A stretch of 64,000 nt of DNA, from NCBI GenBank assembly GCA_010692635.1, contig JAAHGL010000022.1, positions 36,036 to 100,035 of the forward strand. The letters run 5' to 3'. Under the pieces are notes generated by a model, which saw nothing but the letters and a program-made list of their open reading frames with translations, did no database searches and was not told the DNA's origin. A program made the translations under genes and the position numbers. Source of the DNA: Symploca sp. SIO2C1 (GTDB lineage Bacteria; Cyanobacteriota; Cyanobacteriia; Cyanobacteriales; Coleofasciculaceae). Positions 18,385 through 27,619 of the stretch are shown here, in pieces. Within the stretch, counting starts at the first letter, position 1, and each line of letters opens with the position of its first letter.

Positions 18385-18501
18385 TAGCCTTTTTGAGTAA
18401 TGAGTAATGAGTAATGAGTAATGAGTGAAGAAACTTTTGTCAAATCCTCTTCCCTTGGAGCCCTCTGTCTTGAAAGCCACTGTAAATTTCACCTCACCCC
18501 C
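18385..18501. repeat. Truncated copy of the GGGTGAG-type element
   Basis: Matches the right part of 5338-5527: a GAGTAAT array, ACTTTTGTCAAATCCTCTT and the end AAATTTCACCTCACCC. The left inverted end is missing. The rest of 18502-19009 holds the repeat at 18719 and otherwise nothing recognisable. Confidence 0.75.
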
Positions 18502-18718
18502 CGTAAAAACCCAGGATTGACTTGCATTTGAGCTTGCAGACTTGTATAAGCACTCATCTTTGGAGAGGTCAGCAGTTGGGTTGTGATATTCCACTTAAGT
18601 ATGAGGTGCTAACACCTAAATATCACTAAATATCTAATTTCCTACCTTAAGACATATTGCTTTGAGCTAGAGCATCCATTGCGTAACCAGAATTAGATGT
18701 AGGGGCGAAGCATTCGGC

Positions 18719-18850
18719 ATTGGTGTCAACTTAAAGTGAAACCCTTGCCCCACCTGGAGTTTAAACTCCAGGCTAATAGCTCAAGTCATCTAAAGATGAC
18801 TCAATTTTCCCAAAAATCTTCAGTCCTGGAGTTTAGACTATGACAAAATA
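18719..18850. repeat. Dispersed repeat with ATTGGTGTCAACTTAA end
   Basis: Starts CATTGGTGTCAACTTAAAG then AACCCTTGCCCCAC, and includes AAGTCATCTAAAGATGACT. Its reverse complement is recognisable at about 27313-27411. Isolated ends occur at 1150-1166, 27202-27216 and 43036-43070. The inner GGAGTTTAAACTCC palindrome is specific to this copy. Confidence 0.65.
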
Positions 18851-19009
18851 GCCCAGTCTTCTTTTTGGGCTGAGAGTTGAGTAAATGAATTGAAAATAAG
18901 TGTATTAAGTCTTGAGAAGAAAGCTTGAAGTTAAAAACTTAACCACTACGAGAGTTGAAATTTGACACTTCATACTTCATACTTCAATCTTTCTCAATCC
19001 TCCCTGAAC

Positions 19010-20164
19010 ATGGATATTTATCAAGTTGGTATTCGTCCGCTATTATTCTCTGCATTGAAAGCGGATCCGGAGTGGTTACATAAACAAGCTCTACGATTGT
19101 TAGCTTGGCTGGATGACAATGGAGAGCATCCCCCAAGCCGATGGATTAATGCTCAATTGCAAACAAATTGTTGTTTGAATGATCCTCGCTTAAAGCAAGA
19201 GCTTTGGGGTTTGAAATTCCCTAATCCTCTCGGCTTAGCGGCTGGATTTGACAAGGATGGAGTGGCTGCCAGAATTTGGAGCTCTCTTGGTTTTGGTTTA
19301 GCTGAACTTGGCACAGTAACGTTTCATCCACAGCCAGGAAATATGCGCCCTCGCCTATTTCGCTTGGTTAAAGACAAAGCTGTCTTGAACCGGATGGGAT
19401 TTAATAATCAGGGTGCAGAGGTAATGGCTAAAAGGCTTGCTAGTTGGAAGACTGATAAGTTAAAAGCTGAAAGTTCTTACTTGCAACCAATTATTCCCCT
19501 TGGTATAAATTTGGGTAAATCCAAGATAACACCACTAGAAGAGGCGGCAGCTGATTACCAGGAAAGTTTTCGTCTGTTGAAAGATTGGGGAGATTACTTT
19601 GTCATCAATGTTAGCTCACCGAATACACCAGGATTGCGATCGCTTCAAGATGCGGAGCAGCTACGTTTAATCTTTGATGCTCTCCAACAAGAAAACCAAG
19701 GAGCAAAGCCAATTCTAGTGAAGATTTCCCCAGATTTAGGTTGGGAAGCGATCGCAGATATTCTTAATCTTGCTCAAACTTACCAGTTAGCAGGAATTAT
19801 TGCCACTAATACTACTATCCGTCGCGATCTGCTGAAAACTCAAGTAATTGAGGCAACAGGCAAAGCAGTTACAGAAGAAGCAGGCGGTATTAGTGGAGCG
19901 CCACTACAGCAGCGCTCTACAGAAGTAATTCGCTTTATCCGTCAGCAAACTCAAGGCTCACTACCCATTATTGGTGTGGGAGGTATCTTCACTGCTGAGG
20001 ATGCCTGGGAGAAAATTACTGCTGGTGCTAGCCTGGTTCAGGTGTACACCGGCTGGATTTATGAAGGGCCTTGGATGGTGCAGCGAATTATGGCAGGGTT
20101 GCTACAAAAGTTAGAGGAAAGGGGATTAACATCAATTTCTGAAGCAGTAGGTTCCGAAGATTGA
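19010..20164 (+). CDS. pyrD: Dihydroorotate dehydrogenase (quinone), class 2
   Basis: Catalyses the fourth step of pyrimidine synthesis, dihydroorotate to orotate, passing electrons to membrane quinone. From the ATG at 19010 the 384-residue protein has the class 2 N-terminal helix ([20 protein letters not shown]), [17 protein letters not shown] for [15 protein letters not shown] with the catalytic serine region, and [11 protein letters not shown] for the phosphate. A TTG 48 bp upstream stays in frame, but the intervening residues look like repeat-derived sequence. It is monocistronic, with repeats on both sides. Confidence 0.95.
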   Translation: MDIYQVGIRPLLFSALKADPEWLHKQALRLLAWLDDNGEHPPSRWINAQLQTNCCLNDPRLKQELWGLKFPNPLGLAAGFDKDGVAARIWSSLGFGLAELGTVTFHPQPGNMRPRLFRLVKDKAVLNRMGFNNQGAEVMAKRLASWKTDKLKAESSYLQPIIPLGINLGKSKITPLEEAAADYQESFRLLKDWGDYFVINVSSPNTPGLRSLQDAEQLRLIFDALQQENQGAKPILVKISPDLGWEAIADILNLAQTYQLAGIIATNTTIRRDLLKTQVIEATGKAVTEEAGGISGAPLQQRSTEVIRFIRQQTQGSLPIIGVGGIFTAEDAWEKITAGASLVQVYTGWIYEGPWMVQRIMAGLLQKLEERGLTSISEAVGSED

Positions 20165-20170
20165 TGTATA

Positions 20171-20351
20171 TATAGCGTTTCTCATTTAGATGAGGTACTT
20201 TCGTTCTTGGTTTTTGGGAATGGGGAATGGGGAATGGGGAATGGGGAATGGGAATGGGGAATAGGGAATGGGAATGGGGAATGGGAATGGGGAATGGGGA
20301 ATAGGGAATAGGGAATAGGATATGTACCTCACGGATGGGAGAACTGCTATA
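20171..20351. repeat. TATAGC-ended element with GGGAATG array, copy 1
   Basis: Inverted ends TATAGCGTTTCTC and GAGAACTGCTATA enclose a second inverted pair, GAGGTAC and GTACCTC. Between them lies a heptamer/hexamer array of GGGAATG units, here long (about 105 bp). Three shorter relatives are at 24723-24830 (inverted), 30363-30469 and 37278-37391. It begins 7 bp after the pyrD stop. Confidence 0.85.
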
Positions 20352-20511
20352 GAAGTAAACAGTTAGCTTTGGTGATTTACTTTTGCGATCGCTTAGGGTG
20401 TATCTACTATATTCAAAGGCGAAGAAACTGCTGTTCAAAAATTGACAATGGACAATGAACAATGGATATTGTGGAACAAGCTTCCTAGAAGACGGATTCA
20501 GTATTGGATAA

Positions 20512-20575
20512 AAACCGGGTTTCTGGTGAGGAGAATAACTTTTATATCAGCATTTTTTCCTAGGAAACCCGGTTT
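20512..20575. repeat. Short inverted repeat (AAACCGGGTTTCT)
   Basis: AAACCGGGTTTCT at 20512-20524 faces AGGAAACCCGGTTT at 20562-20575 with one mismatch. It forms a 64-bp hairpin-like unit. The 20165-20739 gap consists of three repeat elements and no gene. Confidence 0.6.
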
Positions 20576-20597
20576 GACCAATCGACTAGCTATATTA

Positions 20598-20738
20598 CTA
20601 GTGCAGCGCGGCGGAAATAACCGGCCAGTTAAACAAGATGAAAAAGCTTACTGCACAAGCTTTCTTCCCTCCTGCCTCGGAGTTCCCCTCCTTGGAGGGG
20701 TTAGGGGTGGGTTGGTGTCTTCTGCCTTCTTGCACTAG
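20598..20738. repeat. CTAG-ended MITE-like element, copy 2 (inverted)
   Basis: Reverse-complement relative of 16153-16294, starting CTAGTGCAGCGCGGCGG and ending TTCTTGCACTAG. It includes a GAGTTCCCCTCC...GGGTGGGTTG palindromic repeat. Its right end stops 1 bp from the stop codon of ndk. Confidence 0.8.
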
Positions 20739-20739
20739 A

Positions 20740-21189
20740 TTACTCGTATATCCAAGTATTTAAGGCTGGCTGCCAATTAGCAAGTTCCTCTTCCTTGAAC
20801 CAGAGATTAATTTCCTTCTGTGCTGTCTCGATGGCATCTGAACCATGGATCAGATTACGACCGATACTTATGCCATAATCACCGCGAATTGTGCCTGGTT
20901 CAGCAGTCAGAGGATTTGTCGCTCCAATAATCTTTCTGGCTGAAGCCACAACACCTTCACCTTCCCAGACCATTGCCACTACAGGACTAGAAATGATGAA
21001 ATCCACTAACTTGCCAAAAAATGGTCTTTCCTTATGAACATCATAATGTTGTTCGGCAAGTTCGCGGCTAACATTCATCAGCTTTAGTCCAACCAGAGTA
21101 AAGCCTTTTGCCTCAAAACGACTGATTACTTCACCCACAAGAGAGCGCTGTACGCCATCTGGCTTGATCATGAGAAATGTCCGTTCCAA
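20740..21189 (-). CDS. ndk: Nucleoside diphosphate kinase
   Basis: A 149-residue enzyme that transfers the gamma phosphate of ATP to nucleoside diphosphates. The start [15 protein letters not shown] is conserved and here uses a TTG codon preceded by a strong GAGGAG site. The active-site histidine is in NLIHGSD (residue about 115), with [16 protein letters not shown] before it. Length is standard. A repeat abuts its stop. It is divergent from nothing and probably monocistronic, although ddl lies 160 bp upstream on the same strand. Confidence 0.96.
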   Translation of the reverse strand: MERTFLMIKPDGVQRSLVGEVISRFEAKGFTLVGLKLMNVSRELAEQHYDVHKERPFFGKLVDFIISSPVVAMVWEGEGVVASARKIIGATNPLTAEPGTIRGDYGISIGRNLIHGSDAIETAQKEINLWFKEEELANWQPALNTWIYE

Positions 21190-21347
21190 GTGTCTCTCCT
21201 CAAATTTTTAAACAAATTACTTACCACAGATTAGACCAGAAAGTTGCTTAATGCCCAATGATTAGTCATTGGTCATTAGTCATTAGTACAAAGGAAAAAT
21301 GACGCTTGCATCCCACGACTTGCATTACGTGGGATGAGCTTAAAGCC

Positions 21348-22433
21348 TTAACTTGTCACCAATGACTCCCCAGTCTCTCGTTCTCTCGAAGCGGTAGAGA
21401 GTGCTAACTCAATCAACTTATCAACTAACTCTGGGAAGGGAATACCCGTTGCTGCCCAAAGTTGGGGGTACATACTGGTAGAAGTAAAACCTGGTAGGGT
21501 GTTAATTTCGTTAAGGAAAATTTCTCCAGTAGCTTCAACATAGAAGAAATCCACTCTTGCTAAACCAGCGGCATCAACAGCAACAAATGCCTGAGTGGCC
21601 ATCTCCCGAATTTGATTAGTAATGTTATCTGGCAGTGGTGCGGGAATTAACAACTCGGCTCTGCCTTCAGTGTATTTGGTTTCGTAGTCATAGAAATCAC
21701 TTTCATAGGTAATCTCGCCAACTACGGATGCTTTGGGATGTTCGTTGCCTAAGACAGCGCATTCTACTTCCCGTACCACTACTCCAGCTTCTACAATGAT
21801 TCTGCGGTCGTAACTAGCAGCACTATCCAAAGCTGCTTCTAATTCAGAACGCGATCGCACTTTGGCAACCCCTACTGATGAGCCTAAATTGGCTGGTTTG
21901 ACAAAATAGGGATAATCTAGGGTTGCTTCAATTTGGTCACAAACTTTAGGAAACACGCAAGGACTAGACCAAACTTGCGATCGTAGAACTTCAACGTATG
22001 GCACTTGGGGTAATCCTACCTTAGCAAAGGCTGTCTTCATTGCCAGTTTGTCCATACTCACTGCTGAACCGAGTACACCTGTGCCAACAAAAGGGACTTG
22101 CATTAAAGTCAGTAATCCCTGAATTGTGCCATCTTCTCCATTAGGGCCATGAAGGATAGGAAACCAGACATCCACTTCTGTTACCTGAGAGGGAAATTGC
22201 CAGAGATTACCACCGGTTGGAGATGGTAGAGTTTTTCCCGATTCGAGTACTTGTTGAGCTATCTCTCCTGTTTGCCAAATGCCGTCTTTTTGGATATAAA
22301 CTGGCAATAGTTCGTACTTTTGAGTATTTGGGTCTACATTTAAAGCCTTAGCGATCGCTTGTGCAGAAATAATCGATACTTCGTGCTCCCCTGAACAACC
22401 ACCAAATAATAGTCCAACCCGTAATTTTGTCAT
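21348..22433 (-). CDS. ddl: D-alanine--D-alanine ligase
   Basis: An ATP-grasp enzyme that makes the D-Ala-D-Ala dipeptide of peptidoglycan. From the ATG at 22433 (AAGGA 7 bp upstream) it has about 361 residues. Markers are [64 protein letters not shown] and [12 protein letters not shown]. An upstream GTG at 22451 is less likely because its ribosome site is too close. It ends 159 bp before ndk on the same strand; a short GGTCATTA-type array lies between. Confidence 0.95.
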   Translation of the reverse strand: MTKLRVGLLFGGCSGEHEVSIISAQAIAKALNVDPNTQKYELLPVYIQKDGIWQTGEIAQQVLESGKTLPSPTGGNLWQFPSQVTEVDVWFPILHGPNGEDGTIQGLLTLMQVPFVGTGVLGSAVSMDKLAMKTAFAKVGLPQVPYVEVLRSQVWSSPCVFPKVCDQIEATLDYPYFVKPANLGSSVGVAKVRSRSELEAALDSAASYDRRIIVEAGVVVREVECAVLGNEHPKASVVGEITYESDFYDYETKYTEGRAELLIPAPLPDNITNQIREMATQAFVAVDAAGLARVDFFYVEATGEIFLNEINTLPGFTSTSMYPQLWAATGIPFPELVDKLIELALSTASRERETGESLVTS

Positions 22434-22489
22434 GACTAATCCTTCTGGCACTCCTCATCGCAGATAGGGTATCTTGACACTCCCCGCGC

Positions 22490-23188
22490 CTAAAGGCGCG
22501 GGGATTCTAAGTTCACCGTAGCCACTTGCTCTACCAGGGTCACCCCAAATAGAGTAGAGGCAGCTACTCCCTTAGCGTTACTTCGGGGATGCCCTCCCCT
22601 AGACTTTGCTTTAAGCAAAATATTTACTGCCGCATTTGTATCCCGATGCAAGGTACAGCCACACTGACAGACGTGAGTCCTTGTACTGAGAGATTTTTTG
22701 ACTAGCCGTTTACATCGAACTCGCTTGATAGCTTGGACAGGATAGGTGTGAATATCCCACTTACCTAATAGCTTAAGCTCCCCAATACCTTTGTTATCCG
22801 TAATAGTGAGTCGTCGCTTACTCTTGTGAAGCTTCCATCCTGATGTCTTGTACTCAACTGAACGGTTGTCTTTCTGAAACCTAGGATATCCTTTCTTTCC
22901 AGGCTTCTTGGATTTGCAATTATCGTAAAACCGATTAATTGCAATCCATGTCCGTTCAGCAGAAGCCTGACAAGCCATTGAGTTGAGGTCTTTGACAAAT
23001 GTGAATTCGTTACGTAGTTCTGTTGAGTATTTGTTCAAGTCAAAACGCTTGAGATTAGCCTGTCTTGGTGCATCCATCCAATAACGTAAGCACTTGTTAC
23101 GGATAAACTGAACCGTTCTAATGGCTTCATCGATAGCTCGGTATTGAGCTTGTTTAGCTTGGACTTTGTACTCTAGAACTAGCATTGA
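22490..23188 (-). pseudogene. TnpB-like protein with a large internal deletion
   Basis: The frame is open for 232 residues from the ATG at 23188, versus about 400 in intact TnpB. The N-terminal half is normal (LVLEYKVQAKQAQY to the RRLTITDNKGIGELKLLGKW beta-barrel part). It then jumps from QAIKRVRCKRLVKKS straight to THVCQCGCTLHRDTNAAVNILLKA. The region with the RuvC-I aspartate and RuvC-II glutamate is missing, and only half the zinc finger plus the RuvC-III aspartate remain. It should be inactive as an RNA-guided nuclease. The frame has stayed open, so either the deletion is recent or the product still binds something. Confidence 0.8.
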
Positions 23189-23215
23189 ATCGACCTGTGT
23201 CAATGTTCTTGTTAT

Positions 23216-23244
23216 ATTATACCTAGTACAATGACATGTGTCAT
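23216..23244 (-). promoter_or_regulatory. Sigma-70-type promoter of the tnpB remnant
   Basis: Read on the minus strand, ATGACA (23244-23239), a 17-bp spacer and a perfect TATAAT (23221-23216) lie 28 bp before the start. The -35 region overlaps GTGTCATGACAC-like palindromic sequence, possibly an operator for the divergent RHH protein. Confidence 0.7.
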
Positions 23245-23252
23245 GACACAAA

Positions 23253-23432
23253 ATGAAGGACAAGAAACTAGAAGTAAGGATGACAGCTTACGAAATGCTT
23301 CAACTAGAGCAGGAAGCTACTAGGCGTGGCATGACCAAATCAGAATTAATGAGAAGTCTGATAGCAAAATTTCCAGAACCAAAGGACTTCAAGGCGCTTA
23401 AAAGCGCTACCTTGCCTTCATCCGCCATCTAA
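23253..23432 (+). CDS. Small RHH-like protein divergent from tnpB
   Basis: A 59-residue frame starting MKDKKLEVRMTAYEMLQLEQ with ATRRGMTKSELMRSLIAKF, the beta-strand plus two-helix pattern of a ribbon-helix-helix protein. It is transcribed away from the tnpB remnant, with a shared 64-bp control region containing TGACATGTGTCATGACAC palindromes. A small repressor associated with IS605-type elements is the likely identity. Confidence 0.6.
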   Translation: MKDKKLEVRMTAYEMLQLEQEATRRGMTKSELMRSLIAKFPEPKDFKALKSATLPSSAI

Positions 23433-23575
23433 AGATAGGCGGTTTTCGGCTGCGTCAATAATAACAGACTTTGAAAACATGGGGATTAAGCGATCGCAAG
23501 CAAGCAGGTCGTGCCAGCCAAAAAAGTACTCTACACTAGAAAAAGGTTCCCCTAAACTCCCCATAAGTGTAAGCT

Positions 23576-24550
23576 ATGGTTCAGTCTCAAACCCCGATCG
23601 ACGAACAACTCCGTCCTTTTCCTGACCATACCCAACTACCAGAATCTGATGGAACCTTTGTGAAGAACTTTCAAGAACATCCCCAAAGCTTGCTTTTGAC
23701 TGATTCTATTGAGCCAGTCTTGCAAGAACTTCACCCTGATAATCACTATGCGATCGGTCAAGATTCCGGCATCTACTGGCGCGAGACAGACCCCCCCGAA
23801 AAAGGTGCTGAAGCTCCTGATTGGTTTTATGTGCCTGGAGTGCCGCCGCGACTCGATGGTAAGATTCGACGCTCTTATGTCCTCTGGCGGGAGTATGCCA
23901 CACCTCTAATTGCCCTGGAGTTTGCCTCAGGTAACGGTGCAGAAGAAAGGGATAAAACACCGTTGCAAGTAGTCAAGGGAACAGTGCAAAAACCAGGAAA
24001 ATTCTGGGTATACGAACAAATTATTCGTATTCCTTACTATGGGATATTTGTTATCGATACAGGAGAGTTGGAAGTTTACCACTGGGAAGATGGGACTTAT
24101 GAGCGTTTAAGTGCTAACGATCGAGGTCACTATCCGATTAACCGGATGAATGTAGAAATAGGAGTGTGGCGAGGGACTTATCTAGGTCAATCGGAACAAG
24201 CTTGGTTGCGGTGGTGGGATCTTAATGGGAATCTACTCCTGACAGGGAAGGAACGGGCAGTGATTGCGCAGCATGATGTTGAGAAGGAACGGCAACGAGC
24301 TGAACAGGAACGGCAACAAGCCGAGCAGGAACGGCAACGAGCTGAGCAGGAACGACAACGAGCTGAGCAGGAACAGCAACGAGCTGAGCAGGAACGGCAA
24401 CGAGCCGAGAAGGAACGGCAACGAGCCGAGCAAGAACAGCAAAGAGCTGACCAAGAACAGCAAAAACGGCAACAGTTGGCAGCTCAATTGAAGGAGATCA
24501 CTCCCGAACAACTTCAGAAGTTAGGAATTGATCCGGAACTTTTGGCATAA
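23576..24550 (+). CDS. Uma2 family protein with coiled-coil tail
   Basis: A 324-residue member of the DUF820/Uma2 family. The nuclease-like domain spans about residues 25-200: APDWFYVPGV supplies the aspartate, LIALEFASG the glutamate, then KFWVYEQIIRIPYYGIFVID with the helix and final strand. Residues about 235-300 are an almost perfect run of QERQRAE heptads, encoded by 21-bp tandem DNA repeats (about 24281-24468) and expected to form a long charged coiled coil. It ends with the typical EITPEQLQKLGIDPELL motif. The role is unknown. It stands alone between repeats. Confidence 0.85.
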   Translation: MVQSQTPIDEQLRPFPDHTQLPESDGTFVKNFQEHPQSLLLTDSIEPVLQELHPDNHYAIGQDSGIYWRETDPPEKGAEAPDWFYVPGVPPRLDGKIRRSYVLWREYATPLIALEFASGNGAEERDKTPLQVVKGTVQKPGKFWVYEQIIRIPYYGIFVIDTGELEVYHWEDGTYERLSANDRGHYPINRMNVEIGVWRGTYLGQSEQAWLRWWDLNGNLLLTGKERAVIAQHDVEKERQRAEQERQQAEQERQRAEQERQRAEQEQQRAEQERQRAEKERQRAEQEQQRADQEQQKRQQLAAQLKEITPEQLQKLGIDPELLA

Positions 24551-24601
24551 TCCTATATGCGATCGCATACTAATGGGAAATAACAATTCAACAATACAGA
24601 C

Positions 24602-24716
24602 TAGGACTTACGCACCCAACTGTCATGCTGAGGTGATAGTGAAGCATCACCGGCCGTTTGGAGATCCTTCGCTATCGCTCAGGATGACATAATTCTGTTA
24701 CGGTGCGTAAGTCCTA
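24602..24716. repeat. MITE-like element with perfect TAGGACTTACGCAC ends
   Basis: A 14-bp inverted end TAGGACTTACGCAC (24602-24615) is perfectly repeated in reverse at 24703-24716. A half copy lacking the left end is at about 27231-27311. Elements with the same GGACTTACGCA end but other interiors exist at 35469-35856. There is no coding capacity. Confidence 0.85.
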
Positions 24717-24722
24717 ATTGCT

Positions 24723-24830
24723 TACAGCATGTCTCAGTCTAGTGAGGTACAGATCCTATTCCCTATTCCCTATTCCCCATTCCCAAAAACCAGGCTCTTT
24801 GTACCTCATCTAAATGAAAAACGCTGTATA
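24723..24830. repeat. TATAGC-ended element with GGGAATA array, copy 2 (inverted)
   Basis: Reverse orientation relative of 20171-20351: TACAGCATGTCTC, GAGGTAC, an array of TATTCCC/CATTCCC units, GTACCTCAT and AACGCTGTATA. It follows the previous element after 6 bp. Together they fill most of 24551-24939, which contains no gene. Confidence 0.8.
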
Positions 24831-24939
24831 TCGAACTCTCGTTATTATTAAGGCAAACCTTTGTGTTCTTTGTGCCTTTGTGGTCAATCAAACTCTTCCA
24901 CCCCTAGAAATTTAAGATTGAACCTGTACTTTTTCTTCA

Positions 24940-27087
24940 TTAACCAAACCATTTTTGACGAAGCTGTTCGTAAGTTCCATTTTCAATAAGTTTAAGCAGA
25001 GCTACATTAATCTTTTTGCGGTAAGGACTATTTATAGGAACAGCAAGACCATAGGATAGATTATCAAATACTGGACCAACTACTTGGGCTTGACCTTTAC
25101 CATTTTGGTTGGCATAGTATTCCAGGATAGGAGCATCATAAACAATGGCTTCTACTTCCTCAGATTGTAAGGCAAGAAAGGCTTCCTCCTTGGTATCATA
25201 CTTAATAATCGCCATTCGCTGATTTTCTAGGAAAGTAACTGCACTACTGCTAGTCACTGTAGCTACACGCCGACCGAATAAGTCTTCTAAGTTGTTGATA
25301 TCACCCTGAAGTTCTTGAAGAGTGAAGGTAGTGGTAACACTGGCAGTAAAAAAGGCAAAGACAAAGTACCCAGCACACATCCAGATTAGAGCCACAAAGC
25401 GACCGAGAGGTCTTTTCGGTGTTTTATCTCCATAGCCTACAGTAGTCACTGTAACAGCAGACCACCAGAAAGCTTCCCAAATCCCTTGGAAATAACTATG
25501 AGGAAAGTCAGAATTGTGATGACGTTCTGTCAGCCAAATAATGTGAGCTGTCACCAGTAAAATCAGAATAAAACCACCAATTCCATAGTAGAGCGTAGGT
25601 GATTTAAAAGCTGAGAGGAACTTTGTCAGCAGATTGGGAGTTTTTTCAGAAGCATTTGCTGAAACTAAAATCTGTAGACCTGTGGAATAGTAAGGTAAGG
25701 AAAAATCTACACCTGTTTCTCGTTCTGAAGTCATGCCGATTGCAGAAATTGCCACATCTGCTTCCTGGCGTTTGACATCATCAAGGAGTTTAGCAATAGA
25801 GTTCACCCCGTAAAGTTGGTAATCAACTCCGATTTCATTAGCAATCATCTCCCAAAGCTCAATGCTAAATCCCCCGTATTCTCGCTGTTCATAGGTTACA
25901 AATGGTTCAAATCGCTGAGTTACCACCTTGAGGGTTTTGCCCTCTGCTGCTTTAGTATTCGATGAACTATTGCCAGCTGCCTCTTCCACTTCCTGGCTCT
26001 TGACATTCTTCTGTTGGGGGAGTGACTTTTCTTGAGCAATAGCTGCATCTTTGGCTAACTTTAGCCATAAGCTTACTTGAGGACGATTGTCTTGAATCCA
26101 TTTTTGAGCATGGCGGATAATATCGGCATTCTCTCCTTCACCAGCAACCATGAGAGCATTTTGAGATGCGATATCAGCTAAGGGAATCTCCAACAATTCC
26201 AAAAGTTTTCTTACATCTGGTTTTGCCTGCAAGAAGTCAGTATTGGCAACTACGCGGATATCATTAGTAGGAAAACCAATATTGCAGGGTTCAGATGCAC
26301 ATCCAGACAACTTAGCAATAGTTGTTTGGTCTTCAAGATTAGTTTGTTCCTCTAACAAGCTAGAAAATGGAACCTTCAACCAAATCACATCCTTGCCTGG
26401 TTGCAATGTCCCCAAGATCCAGTTAGGAGTCCAATTGTAAAACAGGATGGGTTTTCCCTGTTGATATTTGGCAACCGCGTCGCTCATTAATGGAGAATAA
26501 TCCCCCTGTACTTGCTCAACGGTATCCTTTAGCCCATAAACATCTAAGTGGTGTTCAATAACTGCTGCACAAGACCAATCTAGATTACAACCGATGAGCT
26601 CAGCTTTGCCATTACCGTCTCCATCAAATTCCTTAGCGATGTTAGGGTCTTTGAAGTCAGCTATGCTTTTAATGCCTAGGAAATCAGCACTGAGTGTATC
26701 TATCATGTAGCCTTGTAGAGCCCCACCTTTTTCTATAAAGCCAATAGCTTCCACTTTTTCTTTAATCTCTGGTTGCTGATGATAATCTCTAACATTGGGA
26801 AACCAACTATTAGCCCAAAGATCAAGATCACCTCTAGCAGTATCTCGGTAGAAGTCTGCCGTAGTTCGTGTAACGGGCTCTTTGACTTCGTACCCCAGCT
26901 CTTCGAGCAACAATTTCAGAACTTCTACCTGAAACCAACCAGTATCCCAGGTAGGGCGAGCAATTCTGATGGGGGGAGAATTTGCTGACACACTGAGGCT
27001 TGGTGTTGACACTGTCAAGATAATTATCAGAGCAACACTCAAACAGAGTAAGCATAAACGAAAGGGTTGAAGAGCGAACTTAATCAC
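24940..27087 (-). CDS. Glycine-betaine-type binding domain fused to GluR0-like K+ channel
   Basis: A 715-residue predicted membrane protein (GTG start). Residues 12-35 form a signal or membrane segment. About 39-345 is an OpuAC/ProX-type substrate-binding domain: IRIARPTWDTGWFQVEV, WANSWFP, a Cys pair in GCNLDWSC, and NWTPNW. A charged linker follows (350-383). About 384-478 is glutamate-receptor lobe S1 (VVTQRFEPFVTYEQREYGGFSIELW region), with the ligand-type arginine in TSERETGVDF. About 500-583 is a TM-pore-TM unit with the exact K+ filter TVGYGD (549-554). About 596-715 is lobe S2 with YDAPILEYY. It therefore looks like a ligand-gated K+ channel carrying an extra binding domain. A paralogue of that domain is encoded at 39486. 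Ligands are not proved. Confidence 0.9.
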   Translation of the reverse strand: MIKFALQPFRLCLLCLSVALIIILTVSTPSLSVSANSPPIRIARPTWDTGWFQVEVLKLLLEELGYEVKEPVTRTTADFYRDTARGDLDLWANSWFPNVRDYHQQPEIKEKVEAIGFIEKGGALQGYMIDTLSADFLGIKSIADFKDPNIAKEFDGDGNGKAELIGCNLDWSCAAVIEHHLDVYGLKDTVEQVQGDYSPLMSDAVAKYQQGKPILFYNWTPNWILGTLQPGKDVIWLKVPFSSLLEEQTNLEDQTTIAKLSGCASEPCNIGFPTNDIRVVANTDFLQAKPDVRKLLELLEIPLADIASQNALMVAGEGENADIIRHAQKWIQDNRPQVSLWLKLAKDAAIAQEKSLPQQKNVKSQEVEEAAGNSSSNTKAAEGKTLKVVTQRFEPFVTYEQREYGGFSIELWEMIANEIGVDYQLYGVNSIAKLLDDVKRQEADVAISAIGMTSERETGVDFSLPYYSTGLQILVSANASEKTPNLLTKFLSAFKSPTLYYGIGGFILILLVTAHIIWLTERHHNSDFPHSYFQGIWEAFWWSAVTVTTVGYGDKTPKRPLGRFVALIWMCAGYFVFAFFTASVTTTFTLQELQGDINNLEDLFGRRVATVTSSSAVTFLENQRMAIIKYDTKEEAFLALQSEEVEAIVYDAPILEYYANQNGKGQAQVVGPVFDNLSYGLAVPINSPYRKKINVALLKLIENGTYEQLRQKWFG

Positions 27088-27196
27088 AGTGTAAATTGAT
27101 GCAACTTTTACATGATTGCGAGACTTATATCTTAGTTCAGCTTCTGTGATCTACTCAGTTCTGCCTTGTAAGTAGGGAGCAGTAGGGATGCATTAC

Positions 27197-27411
27197 CTGT
27201 CATCGGTGTCAACTTAAGCTAGAGATAGCTGATAGTGAAGCATCTAGGCCGTTTGAAGATCCTTCGCTATCGCTCAGGATGACATAATTACCAAAAGGTG
27301 CATAAGTCCTAGATTTTTGAGCAAATTGAGTCATCTTTAGATGACTTGAGCTATGAGTAAGGAACTTAAGTTCCTTGTGGGGCAAGGATTTCACCTTAAG
27401 TTGACACGAAT
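27197..27411. repeat. Composite of two repeat families
   Basis: The outer ends read TCGGTGTCAACTTAAG (27203-) and CTTAAGTTGACACGA (27393-). Inside, 27231-27311 is the right half of the TAGGACTTACGCAC element (GATAGTGAAGCAT...GCATAAGTCCTA). About 27313-27411 is the reverse complement of the 18719 repeat (GAGTCATCTTTAGATGACTTGAG). The rest of 27088-27619 has no gene. Confidence 0.65.
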
Positions 27412-27619
27412 GATGGCCATTCGCCCCTACTTTCTGGTGGTGAATTTTTTCATCGGTACTGCCTTGAAGCGTTGCTGTGGAATAGCTATGAGAAATGCTG
27501 TATGACTCTGTTGAATAATCAAAGGTAGACGAAGCAGCCTCAAGTGGGCTGTAATGATCTCATTGGTTCAGTATTGCGTGACAACTGGCCGATATCTAAT
27601 GACTCATGACAAATAACTA

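Larger units (their letters stand above)
22476..23442. mobile_element. IS200/IS605-family remnant (TnpB-type)
   Basis: One boundary carries the hairpin CCCCGCGCC-TAAA-GGCGCGGGG (22482-22503), placed as the right-end hairpin of such elements and overlapping the end of the tnpB-like gene. Towards the other side lies a hairpin CCGCCATCT/AGATAGGCGG (23422-23442) after a divergent small gene. No tnpA is present. Exact ends cannot be fixed without a full copy for comparison. Confidence 0.65.

Noticed and set aside
18962..19009. TTG start for a longer PyrD
   Set aside because: The 16 extra residues are not family-like; the class 2 N-terminal helix starts at the ATG at 19010.
24233..24511. Minus-strand leucine-rich frame
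   Set aside because: Shadow of the QERQRAE repeat of the Uma2 gene in another frame.
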